A stretch of 5,862 nucleotides of DNA, taken from assembly GCA_025964215.1 (NCBI GenBank), contig JAOPZG010000170.1, positions 1 to 5,862 on the forward strand, given 5' to 3'. This DNA is from Conexibacter sp. Lineage in GTDB: Bacteria > Actinomycetota > Thermoleophilia > Solirubrobacterales > Solirubrobacteraceae. Of the stretch, positions 5,095 to 5,862 are shown in pieces; the first letter of the stretch is position 1, and each line of letters opens with the position of its first letter. The position numbers and the translations under genes are program-made. The notes beneath the pieces are model-generated. The model saw only the letters and a list, made by a program, of their open reading frames with translations. It was not told where the DNA came from and made no database searches.

Positions 5095-5862
5095 CTACGC
5101 CTCCGACAGCACTTCGCCGCGGCCCGCGAACAGCACGGCCTCCACGCGGCGGGCGATGTCGCGGCCGGTGTAGCCGACCTCGGCGTGCAGCAGCGCGGGC
5201 TTGCCGTGCGTCACGTAGCGGTCGGGCAGCCCGACGCGCAGGATCCGCGGCACGGTGACGCCCGCGTCGTTCAGCGCCTCCCAGACGCCGGAGCCGAAGC
5301 CCCCGGCCAGGACGCCCTCCTCGACGGTGACCAGCAGCTCGTGGTCGGCGGCGAGCGTCGTCATCAGCTCGAGGTCCAGCGGCTTGGCGAAGCGCGCGTC
5401 GGCCACCGTGACCTCCAGGCCCGCCTCGACCAGCAGGTCCGCGGCCTCGAGCGACTTGCCGACGCCGCTGCCGTAGCCGATCAGCGCGACGCGCGAGCCC
5501 TCGCGCAGGACCTCGCCACGGCCGACCGGGATCGAGCGGACCTCGGACTCGGAAGGCAACGGCACGCCGAAGCCCTCGCCCCGCGGGTACCGCAGCCCGA
5601 ACGGCCCGCCCTGCGTCAGCGCCGTGCGCAGCAGGTGCTTCAGCTGCGCCTCGTCGCGCGGCGCGGCCAGCGTGATGTTCGGCAGGCAGCGCAGGTAGGC
5701 GATGTCGAAGACCCCGTGATGCGTCGGGCCGTCGTCGCCGACGAGCCCCGCGCGGTCCATCGCGAAGGTGACGTCGAGCTCCTGGAGGCAGACGTCGTGG
5801 ACGATCTGGTCGAACGCGCGCTGCAGGAAGGTCGAGTAGATGGCGCAGACCGGCTTCGCGCC
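5095..5862 (-). CDS. dxs: 1-deoxy-D-xylulose-5-phosphate synthase, C-terminal part (cut by the right edge)
   Basis: DXS condenses pyruvate with glyceraldehyde 3-phosphate in a thiamine-diphosphate-dependent reaction, the first step of the methylerythritol phosphate route to isoprenoids. The last 255 codons are present, about 40% of the usual 620-650. They cover most of the transketolase pyrimidine-binding domain (YSTFLQRAFDQIVHDVCLQELDVTFAMDRAGLVGDDGPTHHG, then LRCLPNI and RYPRGEG) and the whole C-terminal transketolase domain ending in GLPDRYVTHGKPALLHAEVGYTGRDIARRV. The thiamine-diphosphate-binding N-terminal domain is outside the window. The reading frame is open through the right edge. 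The TAG at 5095-5097 directly abuts the TTG of the hydrolase, so the two form an operon. Confidence 0.97.
   Translation of the reverse strand, partial: GAKPVCAIYSTFLQRAFDQIVHDVCLQELDVTFAMDRAGLVGDDGPTHHGVFDIAYLRCLPNITLAAPRDEAQLKHLLRTALTQGGPFGLRYPRGEGFGVPLPSESEVRSIPVGRGEVLREGSRVALIGYGSGVGKSLEAADLLVEAGLEVTVADARFAKPLDLELMTTLAADHELLVTVEEGVLAGGFGSGVWEALNDAGVTVPRILRVGLPDRYVTHGKPALLHAEVGYTGRDIARRVEAVLFAGRGEVLSEA
5100..5104 (-). promoter_or_regulatory. Shine-Dalgarno GGAGG deciding a TTG start
   Basis: On the minus strand GGAGG lies within the codons for Ser-Glu-Ala at the end of dxs, 5 bases before the TTG at 5094. The spacing is ideal and the TTG follows the dxs TAG with no gap. No better in-frame start exists close by, so this site fixes the start of the hydrolase and indicates coupling to dxs. 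Confidence 0.75.

Noticed and set aside
1..5862. tRNA, rRNA, CRISPR, insertion sequence, integrase or attachment site
   Set aside because: None seen on either strand; genes are contiguous core functions with no repeat arrays, transposase motifs or cloverleaf-like segments.

Overview
This window is a very GC-rich bacterial chromosome segment that reads as core-genome DNA. Almost every codon in the genes ends in G or C. The gene set (dxs, tlyA, nadK, recN) and a Gram-positive-type LexA operator point to an actinobacterium. The EAL-HDOD protein and the overall style would fit the Thermoleophilia/Solirubrobacterales lineage, but that placement is an inference and has not been tested.

Layout, right to left, because most genes are on the minus strand: the C-terminal 255 codons of dxs (isoprenoid precursor synthesis, cut by the right edge). 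Its stop codon abuts the TTG start of a family IV (HSL-type) alpha/beta-hydrolase. The hydrolase ends tail-to-tail with a plus-strand EAL-HDOD gene, and the two stop codons share one CTAG. The EAL-HDOD gene lies divergent from tlyA across a 376-base intergenic region. This is the only long non-coding stretch, and it holds a CRP-like palindrome, a long imperfect inverted repeat with alternative pairings, an intrinsic terminator facing the EAL-HDOD gene, and a short tandem hexamer array. On the minus strand tlyA then runs into nadK (GTGA overlap or a 5-base gap). After a 123-base gap comes recN, cut by the left edge. That gap contains a perfect 16-base palindrome matching the Gram-positive LexA box, a pair of 14-base direct repeats, and a possible 38-residue Cys/His-containing ORF starting in an ATGA overlap with the nadK stop.

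How the parts work together: tlyA-nadK-recN is a familiar neighbourhood in Gram-positive bacteria (rRNA methylation, NADP supply, double-strand-break repair), often near dxs. Here the neighbourhood seems to be interrupted by a hydrolase and an oppositely oriented EAL-HDOD signalling gene. recN probably has its own SOS-controlled promoter in addition to read-through from nadK. No mobile element, tRNA, rRNA or CRISPR array was seen. The least explained parts are the structured leader before the EAL-HDOD gene and the recN upstream region.
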